Source of the DNA: Lichenicoccus sp964247695
GTDB taxonomy: Bacteria; Pseudomonadota; Alphaproteobacteria; Acetobacterales; Acetobacteraceae
Direction of reading: 5' to 3'
Assembly: GCA_964247695.1 (NCBI GenBank)
Contig: CAXTVI010000013.1
Coordinates: forward strand, 28,232 to 92,231
Length of the DNA: 64,000 bases
Every line of letters begins with the position of its first letter. Within the stretch, counting starts at the first letter, position 1. Under the pieces are notes generated by a model. The model did not search any database. It saw nothing but the letters and a program-made list of their open reading frames with translations, and was not told where the DNA came from. Positions 63,337 through 64,000 of this stretch are shown one piece after another. Made by a program: the position numbers and the translations under genes.

Positions 63337-64000
63337 ATGGGGAGGATGGATCATGAAACCCATTCCGACGCTGCCTGGCAGGAAGTGCTGGAACGTTTGC
63401 CCGGTAGTCTGGACCTCGACGAAAGTGCGCGCGAGCATGACGCGCTGAAACGACGGCGCGCGGTGAGAGATGGCGCGGCACTGCTCCGCCTTGCGCTCGC
63501 CTACGGGCCGGGCGGAATGAGCCTGCGATCAGCAGCAACTTGGGCGGGTGCATGTGGTATCGCGCAGCTATCTGATGTCGGTCTGCTGAAGCGGCTCAGG
63601 GGGGGGCAAACGGTTGGCTGAGCCATCGCCGCGACTCTGCTTGCCGGGACCTGTCGGGATCGGCTTGCTGGTCGCCGGCTGCGTATTGTCGACGGCAGCG
63701 TGATCCGCTCTCCAAGCACGAGCGGCACTGGCTGGCGGCTGCACGCAACCTATGATCCAGCAGAAGGCCGGTTCAGCCAGCTCGAAATCACCGATGCACA
63801 TGGCGGAGAAAGCCTGTCGCGCCATCCGTTCGAGGAGGGCGATCTCGTGCTGGGAGATCGTGGTTATGCCCGAACTCCGGGATTACGACATGTGCTGGAT
63901 ATGGGCGCGGACTTCGTCACCCGGATCGGATGGTCAACATCAGGCTGCTGACAACGGACGGGGCGCGCCTGGACTGGAACGCGATCTATGCTGGTATGCA
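63337..64000 (+). pseudogene. IS4-type transposase, broken and cut by the edge
   Basis: Transposase of the IS4 (DDE) superfamily. The N-terminal part reads DAAWQEVLERLPG and LLRLALAYGPGGMSLRSAATWAG, then stops at 63619. The same frame resumes (LAGRRLRIVDGSVIRSPSTSGTGWRLHATYD, then the DDE Asp region GDLVLGDRGYA and ADFVTRIGW). A run of eight G at 63599-63606 and a nearby compensating shift break the sequence between. A second frameshift near 63930 precedes NIRLLTTDGARLDWN, which continues past the right edge. A short GAATC/GATTC repeat lies before the start (63320-63336). Confidence 0.82.

Overview
The window is GC-rich, densely packed bacterial chromosome. The gene types (AmiC/AmiR/AmiE, selenocysteine formate dehydrogenase with its own selABC, NCS1 permeases with cysteine-rich tails, many ABC importers with coupled starts) suggest an alphaproteobacterium, perhaps near the Acetobacteraceae/Rhodospirillales. 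That placement is inference. There is no rRNA, CRISPR array or prophage; mobile DNA is limited to one broken IS4-type transposase at the right edge.

1-13.5 kb: a catabolic/transport island. A purine permease (cut by the left edge) diverges from an operon with overlapping starts: adenine-deaminase-like enzyme, NMT1/THI5-type binding protein, creatininase-family amidohydrolase, FAD oxidase, CocE-type hydrolase, cupin, isochorismatase-type amidase and a DUF2165 membrane protein. A cytosine-deaminase-like enzyme lies convergent to it. The matching ABC ATPase and permease follow, then a DppA-type peptidase. It looks like uptake and step-wise hydrolysis of an N-heterocycle or cyclic amide; the substrate is unknown.

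13.5-24 kb: a complete selenocysteine unit. fdhA has an in-frame UGA followed by a SECIS-like hairpin and is divergent from a small gene, fdhB and an NrfD-type membrane subunit. Next to it are tRNA-Sec (selC), selB and selA on one strand, and selD divergent.

24-34.8 kb: a GntR regulator and PhyH dioxygenase divergent from a YtfQRT/YjfF-like sugar ABC transporter; an exported oxalate-decarboxylase-type bicupin divergent from a LysR regulator; a DUF4126 protein; an Lrp/AsnC regulator with an MFS exporter.

34.8-56.3 kb: the most unusual region, an amide/formamide locus. It holds amiC, amiR and amiE, a CbbQ/NorQ-type AAA+ ATPase with its VWA partner, two tubulin/FtsZ-fold proteins flanking a small unknown protein, a CobW GTPase, a peroxiredoxin, a thioredoxin-like [2Fe-2S] ferredoxin, and a sensor made of an NCS1 permease fused to a histidine kinase with its LuxR-type response regulator. 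Then follow formamidase fmdA with fmdB, a stand-alone NCS1 permease carrying the same Cys-rich tail, and a Ni/Co permease. AmiE and FmdA would release formate (from formamide) and ammonia, and the upstream formate dehydrogenase could oxidise the formate. The tubulin/AAA+/VWA/CobW module has no assigned function and is the best candidate for an undescribed system.

56.3-64 kb: a decaying stretch. A single-domain response regulator stands beside the frameshifted remains of a hybrid histidine kinase. A secreted esterase, tRNA-Arg(ACG), a small secreted protein and guaA follow, then IS4-type transposase debris at the edge.
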